From contig JAOXYB010056722.1 of assembly GCA_028565635.1 (NCBI GenBank), positions 1 to 25,440 on the forward strand: a stretch of 25,440 nucleotides of DNA, given 5' to 3'. Shown one piece after another: positions 20,901 through 25,440 of the stretch. The translations under genes were made by a program, and so were the position numbers. The first letter of the stretch is position 1. The number at the start of each line of letters is the position of its first letter. This DNA is from Phoronis ovalis (lineage: Eukaryota > Phoronida > Phoronidae). The notes under the pieces are model-generated. The model searched no databases. It saw only the letters and a program-made list of their open reading frames with translations, and had not been told where the DNA came from.

Positions 20901-23900
20901 TTCAAAATGTCAAGAATTTTTCCAAATTTAATCTAATTAAGCGGGCGAGTACCATTCGGTACAACTTAATGGAAATATAAACTTCTTCGTCAATTTTGGA
21001 CAGCTAAACAAAAAGCAGTAACTTAAAGACTATGATAATTTACTTTTCCTATCTGACACACAAATATGTAACTTCAAAAAATATAAGTTCTACAAACCTA
21101 CAGATACAAATCTGAAACATGACCAAAATTGACAACAAATAGAGATCTCTAAAACTGTGTCTCAGATTTTTAAATTTTACGTTATTCAAAAGTTATGAGC
21201 AGACTGAAATGTTTTATTGAAATTTGAGCCAAAATAACAACATAATATAAGTACAATAAATTGTACTCCTGCATATTTGATTTTATCTAAAACTAGCATT
21301 AATGCACAATGTGATTGCTCTTTAATTTATGACAAACAACTTTTCTGCAAAACTTTACAGTGCTACATTAGTTTGACATTTCAAAACTAATTATTATGAA
21401 CTGGTACAACGAAGAGTAGCATATACAATTTTTCCTAAAAAATTATTATTGAGAATACTTTTATGGATTAAATCTTACCATAATTCCAATTCTAGCAAGT
21501 TCTAAAATAGTATCATCCCTAAGACAACACTGGACAGCTTCATTACTGGTGACCTCAATGGTTTCTGTACCGCCAGAGTCTAAAACCAGATAATATTACT
21601 TTAATGTCAAAAATAAAGGGTTATGATGTCATCATATCTCTCATCTCAGTAAATGGAGTTCTTCTATAATTCAAACAGCTGTGAAATAAATCACACAATC
21701 TAGCCAGTAAATACTGTAATTTGCTTTAATTCTGCGGGCTACATGGTACTCACCAGAAACATGCATCCGAATTTTTTTACCACCAATGTGCTTTTCTTTG
21801 ACACTAACTTTGTCATCCCATGTGCGACTAACTATGATTGTATCTGGTTCTGCCACACCAGATACTACAGACTGAAAATAAAAATGTGTAGATATTGTAC
21901 GTTGTTTGCACATCTTTTAAAGGTGGTTGGAGTGGTAGGGGATGCATCTGCAAACTTTAGAATTTATATACAATTACCCTTAAGAATCCCCAAGACAGCC
22001 CTCTGTTGGACACCAACAGGTAAACGAAAGCCAGGCAGGCCCAAGACCACCTGGCGTAGAACAGTAACAACAGAGCTGCAAGAGATTGGCCTTACATGGG
22101 GAGAGGCACAGAAAATTTCCAAGGACAGGAGCAAATGGAAAGAAATCGTTGAGGCCTTATGTCCCACCAGGGATGAAGAGGATATTAAGTAAATAAGTAA
22201 GTACCCTTAAGAGTTTACATATTCAGCACAATAAATTAACTTTAAGAATGTCATGCTATACATGTATTTTTTATTGTTATGTTTTTAAAACAAGTATTTT
22301 TATTTTGATGACAATTCAGTATTATGAAAAATACTGAAAACATAATGTAATTAAATTTTGCAATACATAACATGTCTTCTTTATTTTCTAAGATGAATTC
22401 AGTTCACTCACTTTGAACAATTTTACCAAAACGTTTTGTTATCAAAATATGAGACAAAACAAAATACAGCCCTTAAGTTTAAAAGTTCTGAGCTGGTATA
22501 CGTACCTCTCCAAGTCCAAAATTACAGTTGATATTCATGAGACTAGGATTGCCAGTCAGAGGGTCACGTGTGAATAGAACTCCAGAGGCTTCAGATTTAA
22601 CCATCTGCTGAATGACAATTCCCATTAAGGAATCAATGGGCTGACCATGTTGTCTACAATAATCATGAAAGATAAAGTTTCAGTCATGCAGTTACATACA
22701 ATTTTTTTTATTCTTTTCAAATTCTAATTTTTAAAAAATAATTTTTTTTTTCAAGGAATCCTTTGATTAATGGGGATAGTTGTCAAATAGTAATAGCTGA
22801 CTACATTTGAAACAGGTCTGCTTTACATGTACACAGCAATCCAGCTACATGTTAAATGCTGCTCCAGCACCAGATCATTGATGGCATTTTAAAAGCTTCT
22901 TTGGTGTGATTTTGTCCTTAACTGTATGATCTAACATCCAGGATTTTTTTTCTTCATATGTTTGGGGCACCATCCTATACTAAAAACTCAATGTTCAAAA
23001 TACTGTTACTTTATGAGATACTAAAAAAATTATATGCATGTGAAAGGTATAGAATATATTTTTTTATGATATGCATTACACCTTTTCCTATGAAAAAAAT
23101 ACAAGAGTTCTATACTTTTCATATGAAAATCTTGACCATGCCTTAAAAAATATTCTCATGTCACAGGAGCTGTGATACATACCCCCATTCCATACCAAAA
23201 TTCATCAAACTGCAACTTAAACCAGCGGCATATCCCCATCAACCCTACATGCTAAAATCACACTATTACATACCTTCTATATTCTACAGCTTGAAATGCA
23301 AATTGGGATGCCCAGCACCTTGCAATGGCAGTAAATATCTACAAAATGGAAGCAAGTAGCCAAAACCTAACATAAGCCATACAGCTAGAAGAGACCAAGG
23401 TTACCAATAATACCATGCAATGTTTGTTGAACCCCACGTAATCAAATACAGTCTAACATGTACAAAAAGACCACCAAAATTGCGAAAGTTGAAATTCATT
23501 TGGAGGTTTTTATAAATAAACTTTCTTATATGACAAAATGTAACAGTGCTTTGATGGAGACAGACCAAGCTAAAAAAATTACAAGCTCACTTCAAAAATG
23601 ACATTAAGTATTAACAAAAAGTCTCTAAGTCATAACATGCAATTTGCTACACCAATCTGAAAATCAGGTCCGAACATTGATGAATTTTATCAGAGTTGAC
23701 ATATTTTACAAAAACCAAAGAATGCACATTTCATAATTTACAGTAGTGTCATGCTTTTGAAACACAGACCCATAATTTTATAATTTATATTGAACTTACA
23801 TTGTTTACCCCTTTCACACCAAGCATCGTCTCCATTTGACCAGCAGCTGACATCTCTTCACTATCTTCACCTAAAAAGTATATGAAAGAAAGAAGGAAGT

Positions 23901-25174
23901 GGATTTTGGGTAACAAATAAAACATAATTATACTTGTATTAACCGATCTTAGTGGTAAGCTATATTGCACCTCATAATAAACATTTTGTACACAATCATG
24001 TCAGTTGACACGAGAGACTCAAGAAATATTTTCAATGACTTGGCATGACACCAGATGAACATTCAAGCTGAAACCTCTATACATACATAACATGAAATAA
24101 TTGAATACCTGCCGCTGAAGATCGAACAGCAAATGAAACCTCTGCATGTCTGTACCCGAACAATCGTATTAGTTCCTCGGCAACTGCTTTCTGTACTGTT
24201 CCACAAACTGGAACTTTACTAAACATCTGGACAGCTTCTTGACATTTGTTTTGTAACGTGCCTGACGTTTTACCACTGAAATGAATGTTAAAATACAGCA
24301 GTTGTAATCAAACCGTCCTCACAAAGCTGATAATCTTTGTAATCTGATAATCTAATAGGGCCCTTTCTAATCACAATCTTTACATTTGGCCACCTTGAAT
24401 GTAAAAAACTATGAAAAACAAAACATTTTATAAATAAACGAATAAATTTCTTATTCTACACGACTATACTGATTAAATTGATTTTTTAACAATTTCTTTA
24501 AGAATGTTTTGCAGCAGATATAACCAACAAATACAATGGAAAATCAAAAATAAGCAAATACAATATATTACATTCTGCTTGGCCTATAAAGACACTTCCA
24601 GCATATATCTCGAACATTCTAATAAGTCCACTAAGGAAATAGTCATTTGGAAGAACTTACCAAGCAATTCCTACAAGCTCCTGCACTAATATTTGGAGAT
24701 CTGGATTACTTTGTAAGTGAACTTTGTAGGCTGTCACTGTTATACAAAAACCAGATGAGACATCAAACTGGTGCTGTAGAGGAGTCATTAAAAATACTAA
24801 TTAAACTCATTACATAAAGTCGCAGAAAATTTAGTTACAAAAGACAAGTGAAGAATTGAACTCAATTAATATTTGAAACACTTAAAATGCTGATTCTAAT
24901 TTCATGTCATCTTTGTATACAAAAAATAATGTAAGAAACTTTTTGTTAACAGTGCATTAAGAAGCTTTAATAAATAAATAATAATTATACCTCTTTCTTG
25001 ATGGATGTTAAAAGTGCTAGCTGACAACCTTTTCCGCCTACCAGCTGTGAACTTCCACAAGAGATTTTAGAAAATGGCACAGCGAGAGAAACATAGTCAT
25101 CTGGGACCAAGTCTGGTTCACGTAGTACTGGCAATGACTGCTGCTGTGAACTAGGATTAATCTGACTTGAATTT
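8814..25174 (-). CDS. PEP-synthase-like / rifampicin-phosphotransferase-like dikinase, 3' part of gene (26 exons, two of them alternative)
   Basis: Spliced - strand CDS with 923 complete residues visible, 25 exons per transcript and phase kept at every GT...AG junction. Domains in order: PPDK_N ATP-grasp (residues about 45-350: GGKG at 46-49, FAVRSSAAGEDS at 147-158, SGVLFTRDP at 223-231, DIEW at 332-335, closing with ARPIT at 347-351); a central domain (about 350-830, with HGHRCVRE at 641-648); and a PEP-utiliser mobile domain (about 830-923) with the catalytic-type His at 881 in GGLLSHGAVVARE. The protein ends 42 residues after that His, so the C-terminal TIM barrel of PEP synthase and PPDK is absent. 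The architecture is that of rifampicin phosphotransferase, which moves a phosphate from ATP via His to a substrate held by the central domain. Invertebrate homologues are usually labelled putative PEP synthase. The acceptor is unknown. The start codon lies right of the window. Confidence 0.88.
8942..9558 (-). other. Intron carrying a foldback element
   Basis: 617-bp intron between the two mobile-domain exons. It contains the inverted repeat at 9076-9309 and no exon. Confidence 0.65.
9076..9309. repeat. Foldback (MITE-like) element
   Basis: The ends are inverted (left atggtggccc; right arm reverse complement atgatggccc). The arms continue to pair through blocks such as caagtcgacaactctacaac and ctaaattagtaaaaa against caagtcagctactctgcaac and ctgatttagtaaaaa. 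No target duplication could be fixed. Confidence 0.6.
9559..9661 (-). CDS. Dikinase-like exon with catalytic His
   Basis: Phase 0 start, 34 codons plus one base. Encodes PNDILIVHYTDVGWTPYF and then LITEIGGLLSH, the TDxGWTP and E-x-GG-x-LSH signature of the swivelling phosphohistidine domain. The final His (residue 881 of the visible protein) aligns with the phosphorylated His of PEP synthase and rifampicin phosphotransferase. Donor gtaagg. Confidence 0.92.
9948..10076 (-). CDS. Dikinase-like exon (start of mobile domain)
   Basis: 43 codons, phase 0 at both ends. Contains LSGMPVSNGVVKGTARVV, the usual G-x-P-x-S-x-G-x-x-x-G entry into the PEP-utiliser mobile domain. Acceptor tttaaaag, donor gtcagt. 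Confidence 0.9.
10521..10599 (-). CDS. Dikinase-like exon (linker)
   Basis: Completes a Lys codon, then 26 codons including AVRRRKILPK and YPELNVGYPQC, a basic linker seen between the central and mobile domains of this family. Donor gtaagc. Confidence 0.85.
10801..10964 (-). CDS. Dikinase-like exon (central domain, C-terminal part)
   Basis: 54 codons plus two bases, phase 0 start. Encodes a helical segment with LPDSDLMYFLSHREIGQLL, matching the LP-x-x-D-x-x-FL-x-x-x-E-I/L motif of PEP-synthase-like central domains. Acceptor cttttcag, donor gtaggt. Confidence 0.87.
11430..11493 (-). CDS. Dikinase-like exon with a triplicated 3' splice site
   Basis: Completes an Arg codon, then 21 codons (QTLKAILPKARAAVADREWGK), phase 0 end. 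Its acceptor and first nine bases lie inside the 33-bp tandem repeat at 11485-11583, so two more copies of the acceptor lie upstream. The acceptor at 11494-11496 is the one that keeps the frame open. Confidence 0.85.
11485..11583. repeat. 33-bp tandem repeat, 3 copies, spanning an intron/exon junction
   Basis: Copies at 11485-11517, 11518-11550 and 11551-11583, differing by only one to two bases. Each unit holds, on the - strand, 24 intronic bases ending in tattacag and then the exon start gcaaacttt. The last unit downstream in the gene is the real junction. Confidence 0.95.
11941..12041 (-). CDS. Dikinase-like exon (central domain)
   Basis: 33 codons plus two bases, phase 0 start. Encodes SVMKNGREVHVHKEDVSANE and ends TPITFFGR with the Arg split over the intron. 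Acceptor ttatag, donor gtttgt. Confidence 0.83.
12276..12668. repeat. MITE-like inverted-repeat element
   Basis: 393 bp with perfect 13-bp terminal inverted repeats (agactatttgcat left, atgcaaatagtct right) that continue imperfectly for about 70 bp. It ends 27 bases before the exon donor at 12694-12695. I could not establish a target-site duplication. Confidence 0.7.
12696..12851 (-). CDS. Dikinase-like exon (HGHRCVRE motif)
   Basis: 52 codons, phase 0 at both ends. Contains FRAFLKRHGHRCVRESEFRE and then SWHRQPEKV, the conserved F-x-x-x-GHR...E...W-x-x-x-P block of the PEP-synthase/RPH central domain. Acceptor ttatactag, donor gtatga. Confidence 0.9.
13180..13242 (-). CDS. Dikinase-like exon (central domain, short)
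   Basis: 21 codons, phase 0 at both ends: ALAHSISQSSNVEEFLCKSP and a final Glu. Acceptor gtaacag, donor gtattt. Confidence 0.82.
13580..13668 (-). CDS. Dikinase-like exon following the alternative pair
   Basis: Completes an Asp codon with AC, then 29 codons beginning WTTEYYADVAMMLANCPDVY. It can accept either alternative exon upstream, since both end in a single G. Acceptor tttttcag, donor gtaagt. Confidence 0.87.
14104..14188 (-). CDS. Dikinase-like alternative exon, copy 1 (downstream of the pair)
   Basis: 85 bp, phase 0 in, one base out. Encodes CWTDTVGNSGRSGMM and then AVLLSVLAQGKP-type hydrophobic sequence. Homologous to the exon at 15789-15873: 14 of 28 residues identical, same length and same phases. 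Acceptor gtgttctag, donor gtattc. Using it gives one of two predicted isoforms of the central domain (residues 538-565 of the visible protein). Confidence 0.88.
14189..15788 (-). other. Intron separating the two alternative exons
   Basis: 1.6 kb. It holds the foldback at 14675-15000 and no third copy that I can support. The open stretch at 15445-15687 has no splice context. Confidence 0.65.
14675..15000. repeat. Foldback rich in CTAG(A/G) blocks
   Basis: Imperfect inverted arms. Left arm includes ggacctagaaaattgcagct and gagctaggtgact; the right arm, reverse-complemented, includes ggaacctagaacttctagga and gagctaagtgacct. It lies between the two alternative exons and could form a long hairpin in the pre-mRNA. 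Confidence 0.55.
15789..15873 (-). CDS. Dikinase-like alternative exon, copy 2 (upstream of the pair)
   Basis: 85 bp, phase 0 in, one base out. Encodes CWKDTAANTTRSGVF and then a hydrophobic TVLIMTLSQGQY segment. C-W-x-D-T-x-x-N-x-x-R-S-G is shared with copy 1 at 14104-14188, while the residues between those positions differ. Acceptor ttgattag, donor gtatgc. Both splice sites look normal, and the frame is intact, so this is not an obvious pseudo-exon. Confidence 0.85.
15874..16980 (-). other. Intron upstream of the alternative pair, with MITE
   Basis: 1.1 kb. It contains the 470-bp inverted-repeat element at 16279-16748 with 9-bp direct repeats on either side. No exon is seen in the remainder. 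Confidence 0.7.
16270..16757. mobile_element. Non-autonomous DNA transposon (MITE), probably Mutator-like, with 9-bp target duplications
   Basis: The element proper is 16279-16748 (470 bp). Its 68-bp terminal inverted repeats (16279-16346 and 16681-16748) match at 62 of 68 positions and start cagtctga. It is flanked directly by the 9-bp repeat gtttgatgt at 16270-16278 and 16749-16757. Long inverted ends with a 9-bp duplication suggest a MULE-derived MITE; hAT elements usually make 8 bp. No transposase coding is present. Confidence 0.85.
16981..17112 (-). CDS. Dikinase-like exon (central domain)
   Basis: 44 codons, phase 0 at both ends. Encodes SRYQSYGKTAKWGEMLETYT and a helix ending MPNYRK. 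It is the common 5' partner for either alternative exon. Acceptor attttacag, donor gttggt. Confidence 0.85.
17187..17304. repeat. 63-bp tandem duplication, two diverged copies
   Basis: Copies start at 17187 and 17250, each with ttatattgttcaa followed by gattgttag and tgtggtta. Similarity fades near 17304. Confidence 0.75.
17648..17832. other. GC-rich island of unknown origin in an intron
   Basis: Close to 50% GC against roughly 30% around it. The + strand is stop-free for 47 codons (17695-17835), ending in TAG. The - strand is open for 76 codons from an ATG at 17860, starting with a hydrophobic, signal-peptide-like stretch. Neither reading resembles a family I know. It could be a transposon fragment, an old retrocopy or an unrecognised exon. 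Confidence 0.4.
18754..18921 (-). CDS. Dikinase-like exon (central domain)
   Basis: 56 codons, phase 0 at both ends. Begins ELGTVYENNILGNDKRVAEI and includes a basic helix with FLKRLRSAVKSHT. Acceptor ttttgtag, donor gtaagt. Confidence 0.85.
19340..19432 (-). CDS. Dikinase-like exon (central domain)
   Basis: 31 codons, phase 0 at both ends: SVEIQAGVRDHLPGVYKSMG then a CNHTFINLS end. Acceptor attttacag, donor gtaagt. Confidence 0.83.
19666..19738 (-). CDS. Dikinase-like exon (GEMMPGAVTPLT motif)
   Basis: Completes a Gly codon, then 24 codons: EMMPGAVTPLTHSVFLQG and EDSIT. The G-E-x-x-P-x-x-x-TPL-T motif marks the start of the central domain in PEP-synthase-like and RPH proteins. Acceptor ttttgtag, donor gtgagt. 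Confidence 0.9.
20174..20280 (-). CDS. Dikinase-like exon (ARPIT motif)
   Basis: 35 codons plus two bases, phase 0 start. Begins ARPITSFDVESEWELMHEFD. LQ-(A/S)-RPIT closes the ATP-grasp domain throughout this superfamily. Acceptor atgttttag, donor gtactg. Confidence 0.92.
20754..20825 (-). CDS. Dikinase-like exon (PRDIEWA motif)
   Basis: 24 codons, phase 0 at both ends: IEKSFSDPRDIEWAVCENK then IYLLQ. P-x-DIEW is the conserved ATP-site motif of PPDK_N. Acceptor ttttgtag, donor gtaagg. A + strand open frame that overlaps it is a shadow. Confidence 0.92.
20947..21240. repeat. Foldback element, family copy 2 (3' arm incomplete)
   Basis: Begins gagtaccattcggtacaac and shares with copy 1 (5543-6067) the blocks agtaacttaaagactatg, cctatctgacacac, ctacagatacaaatctgaaa and tgtctcagattt, in the same order. 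The far arm fades out near 21240. Located in the dikinase gene's intron. Confidence 0.65.
21479..21579 (-). CDS. Dikinase-like exon (ATP-grasp, C-terminal part)
   Basis: Completes an Asp codon, then 33 codons: SGGTETIEVTSNEAVQCCL and DDTILELARIGIM. Acceptor ggttttag, donor gtaaga. Confidence 0.85.
21754..21871 (-). CDS. Dikinase-like exon (VVSG...PDT motif)
   Basis: 39 codons plus one base, phase 0 start. SVVSGVAEPDTIIVSR is the family V-V-S-G-x-x-x-P-D segment that follows the GLGE motif, then a Lys-rich strand. Acceptor attttcag, donor gtgagt. Confidence 0.9.
21975..22212 (+). mobile_element. 5'-truncated non-LTR retrotransposon (LINE) 3' end with 11-bp target duplications
   Basis: The insert is 21986-22201, flanked by the exact 11-bp repeat tacccttaaga at 21975-21985 and 22202-22212. 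It encodes the last ~70 residues of a LINE ORF2-type polyprotein, including GKRKPGRPKTTWRRTV and a WGEAQ...ALCPTRDEED tail, then a stop and an aagtaaataagtaag microsatellite tail. This Arg-rich end is common in retrotransposons of marine invertebrates and fish. The insert lies in sense opposite to the host gene, inside an intron. Confidence 0.88.
22506..22653 (-). CDS. Dikinase-like exon (SGVLFTRDP and GLGE motifs)
   Basis: Completes an Arg codon, then 49 codons containing GIVIQQMVKSEASGVLFTRD and ending NFGLGE. Q-x-MV...SGVLFT-x-DP and GLGE are signature ATP-grasp elements of PPDK_N. Acceptor attgtag, donor gtacgt. Confidence 0.95.
22654..23273 (-). other. Intron, no recognised content
   Basis: 620 bp with A/T homopolymer runs. 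The + strand open stretch at 22958-23146 has no supporting features. Confidence 0.6.
23274..23338 (-). CDS. Dikinase-like exon (CWASQF motif)
   Basis: 21 codons plus two bases, phase 0 start: IFTAIARCWASQFAFQAVEY then RR. The CWAS-x-(F/Y)-x-x-x-A-x-x-YR pattern is conserved in PPDK_N. Acceptor ttttgtag, donor gtatgt. Confidence 0.92.
23800..23870 (-). CDS. Dikinase-like exon (GEDSEEMSAAGQMET)
   Basis: Completes a Gly codon, then 23 codons: EDSEEMSAAGQMETMLGVKG and VNN. It continues the AVRSSA-x-x-ED...S-x-AGQ-x-E-T block, the core of the PPDK_N domain. Acceptor ttttttag, donor gtaagt. Confidence 0.94.
24109..24275 (-). CDS. Dikinase-like exon (FAVRSSAA motif)
   Basis: Completes a Cys codon, then 55 codons and one base. 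The end reads HAEVSFAVRSSAA, the Arg-containing ATP-binding motif of PPDK/PEP synthase. Acceptor catttcag, donor gtattc. Confidence 0.94.
24661..24773 (-). CDS. Dikinase-like exon (ATP-grasp N-terminal part)
   Basis: 37 codons plus two bases, phase 0 start: HQFDVSSGFCITVTAYKVHL and onward. V-x-x-GF-x-(V/I)-T-x-x-A-(F/Y) is the second PPDK_N motif, after GGKG. Acceptor tctacag, donor gtaagt. Confidence 0.92.
24991..25174 (-). CDS. Dikinase-like first visible exon (GGKG motif)
   Basis: One split base, then 61 codons, phase 0 end. The first ~44 residues are Ser/Gln/Pro-rich linker; then LVGGKGCQLALLTS opens the PPDK_N domain. The acceptor attttcag at 25175-25180 shows that upstream exons exist beyond the window, because an in-frame ATG upstream lies in the intron. 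Donor gtataa. Confidence 0.9.
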
Positions 25175-25341
25175 CTGAAAATGTATTTCATGCAAAAGTA
25201 GCTTCTTCAGTGTGCTTGACATGGTATGAGATTTTGCTCCTCAAGTTGTGAATAAAAGAAAACCAGTCTAGTATAACTTTAAACTCCAGCGTGACGAACA
25301 TTAATATAATTTAGTTTAAAACTGAATTTTACATTCTCCCC

Positions 25342-25352
25342 GGGGGGGGGGG
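25342..25352. repeat. G11 homopolymer
   Basis: Run of 11 G preceded by CCCC, in the intron upstream of the first visible exon. Length is likely unstable or unreliable in sequencing. Confidence 0.9.
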
Positions 25353-25440
25353 TGGTCAGTATGAAATAGCATCAATTCAGCAAGTAACTTTCATATGACG
25401 GGGAATACACATTCTGGTAAACATATTAAGTTTTCTTGAC

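Noticed and set aside
20678-20980. 100-codon + strand open frame
   Set aside because: It runs antisense across the confirmed PRDIEWA exon (20754-20825) and into the foldback; a shadow frame.
21743-22192. A 149-codon + strand gene
   Set aside because: Its first part is antisense to the real exon 21754-21871; only the end, from about 21986, is meaningful, as a LINE fragment.
8814-25174. Bacterial contamination or very recent bacterial transfer of a PEP synthase gene
   Set aside because: At least 24 phase-consistent GT-AG introns, with host-type repeats inside them, show a long-resident eukaryotic gene.
1-25440. tRNA, rRNA or other structured RNA genes
   Set aside because: Scanning for the conserved GGTTCRANNCC box and rRNA-like blocks gave nothing convincing; a tRNAscan-SE/Infernal run would settle it.

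Overview
This is eukaryotic, almost certainly invertebrate metazoan, nuclear DNA. It is AT-rich, and both protein-coding genes are split into many short exons (about 60-170 bp) with GT...AG introns. The introns carry short inverted-repeat (MITE-like) elements and a truncated LINE tail. The species cannot be named from the sequence; a lophotrochozoan or another non-vertebrate animal would fit.

Region 1 (about 1-7405, + strand) holds the 3' part of a CCDC62-like coiled-coil gene. Eight constitutive exons (827-928, 1349-1520, 1790-1891, 2341-2429, 3643-3743, 5206-5374, 6121-6216, 6449-6469) give 283 residues of C-terminal protein with unbroken splice phase. A 3' UTR follows, with AATAAA at 7382. 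An extra open exon at 3073-3327 fits phase after exon 2341-2429 and ends in a stop, so it may be an alternative terminal exon. The 5' half of the gene lies left of the window.

Region 2 (about 7406-8630) is an intergenic spacer. The two genes converge tail to tail across it.

Region 3 (about 8630-25174, - strand) is a large gene for a PEP-synthase-like / rifampicin-phosphotransferase-like dikinase. Its exons translate in register from a PPDK_N ATP-grasp domain, through a central substrate-type domain, to a C-terminal swivelling phosphohistidine domain with a visible catalytic-type His. The protein stops there and lacks the PEP/pyruvate-binding TIM barrel of true PEP synthase. Each transcript reads 25 of the 26 exons seen, giving 923 complete residues. 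More 5' exons lie right of the window.

The most striking observation is a pair of homologous 85-bp exons in the central domain (15789-15873 and 14104-14188). They share length, both splice phases and 14 of 28 residues. Including both or skipping both gives an early stop codon. This is the signature of mutually exclusive exons and predicts two enzyme isoforms that differ in the putative acceptor-substrate domain. Other structures include a 33-bp tandem triplication that copies a 3' splice site, a 470-bp MITE with 9-bp target duplications, a LINE 3' end with 11-bp target duplications, and several foldback repeats inside introns.
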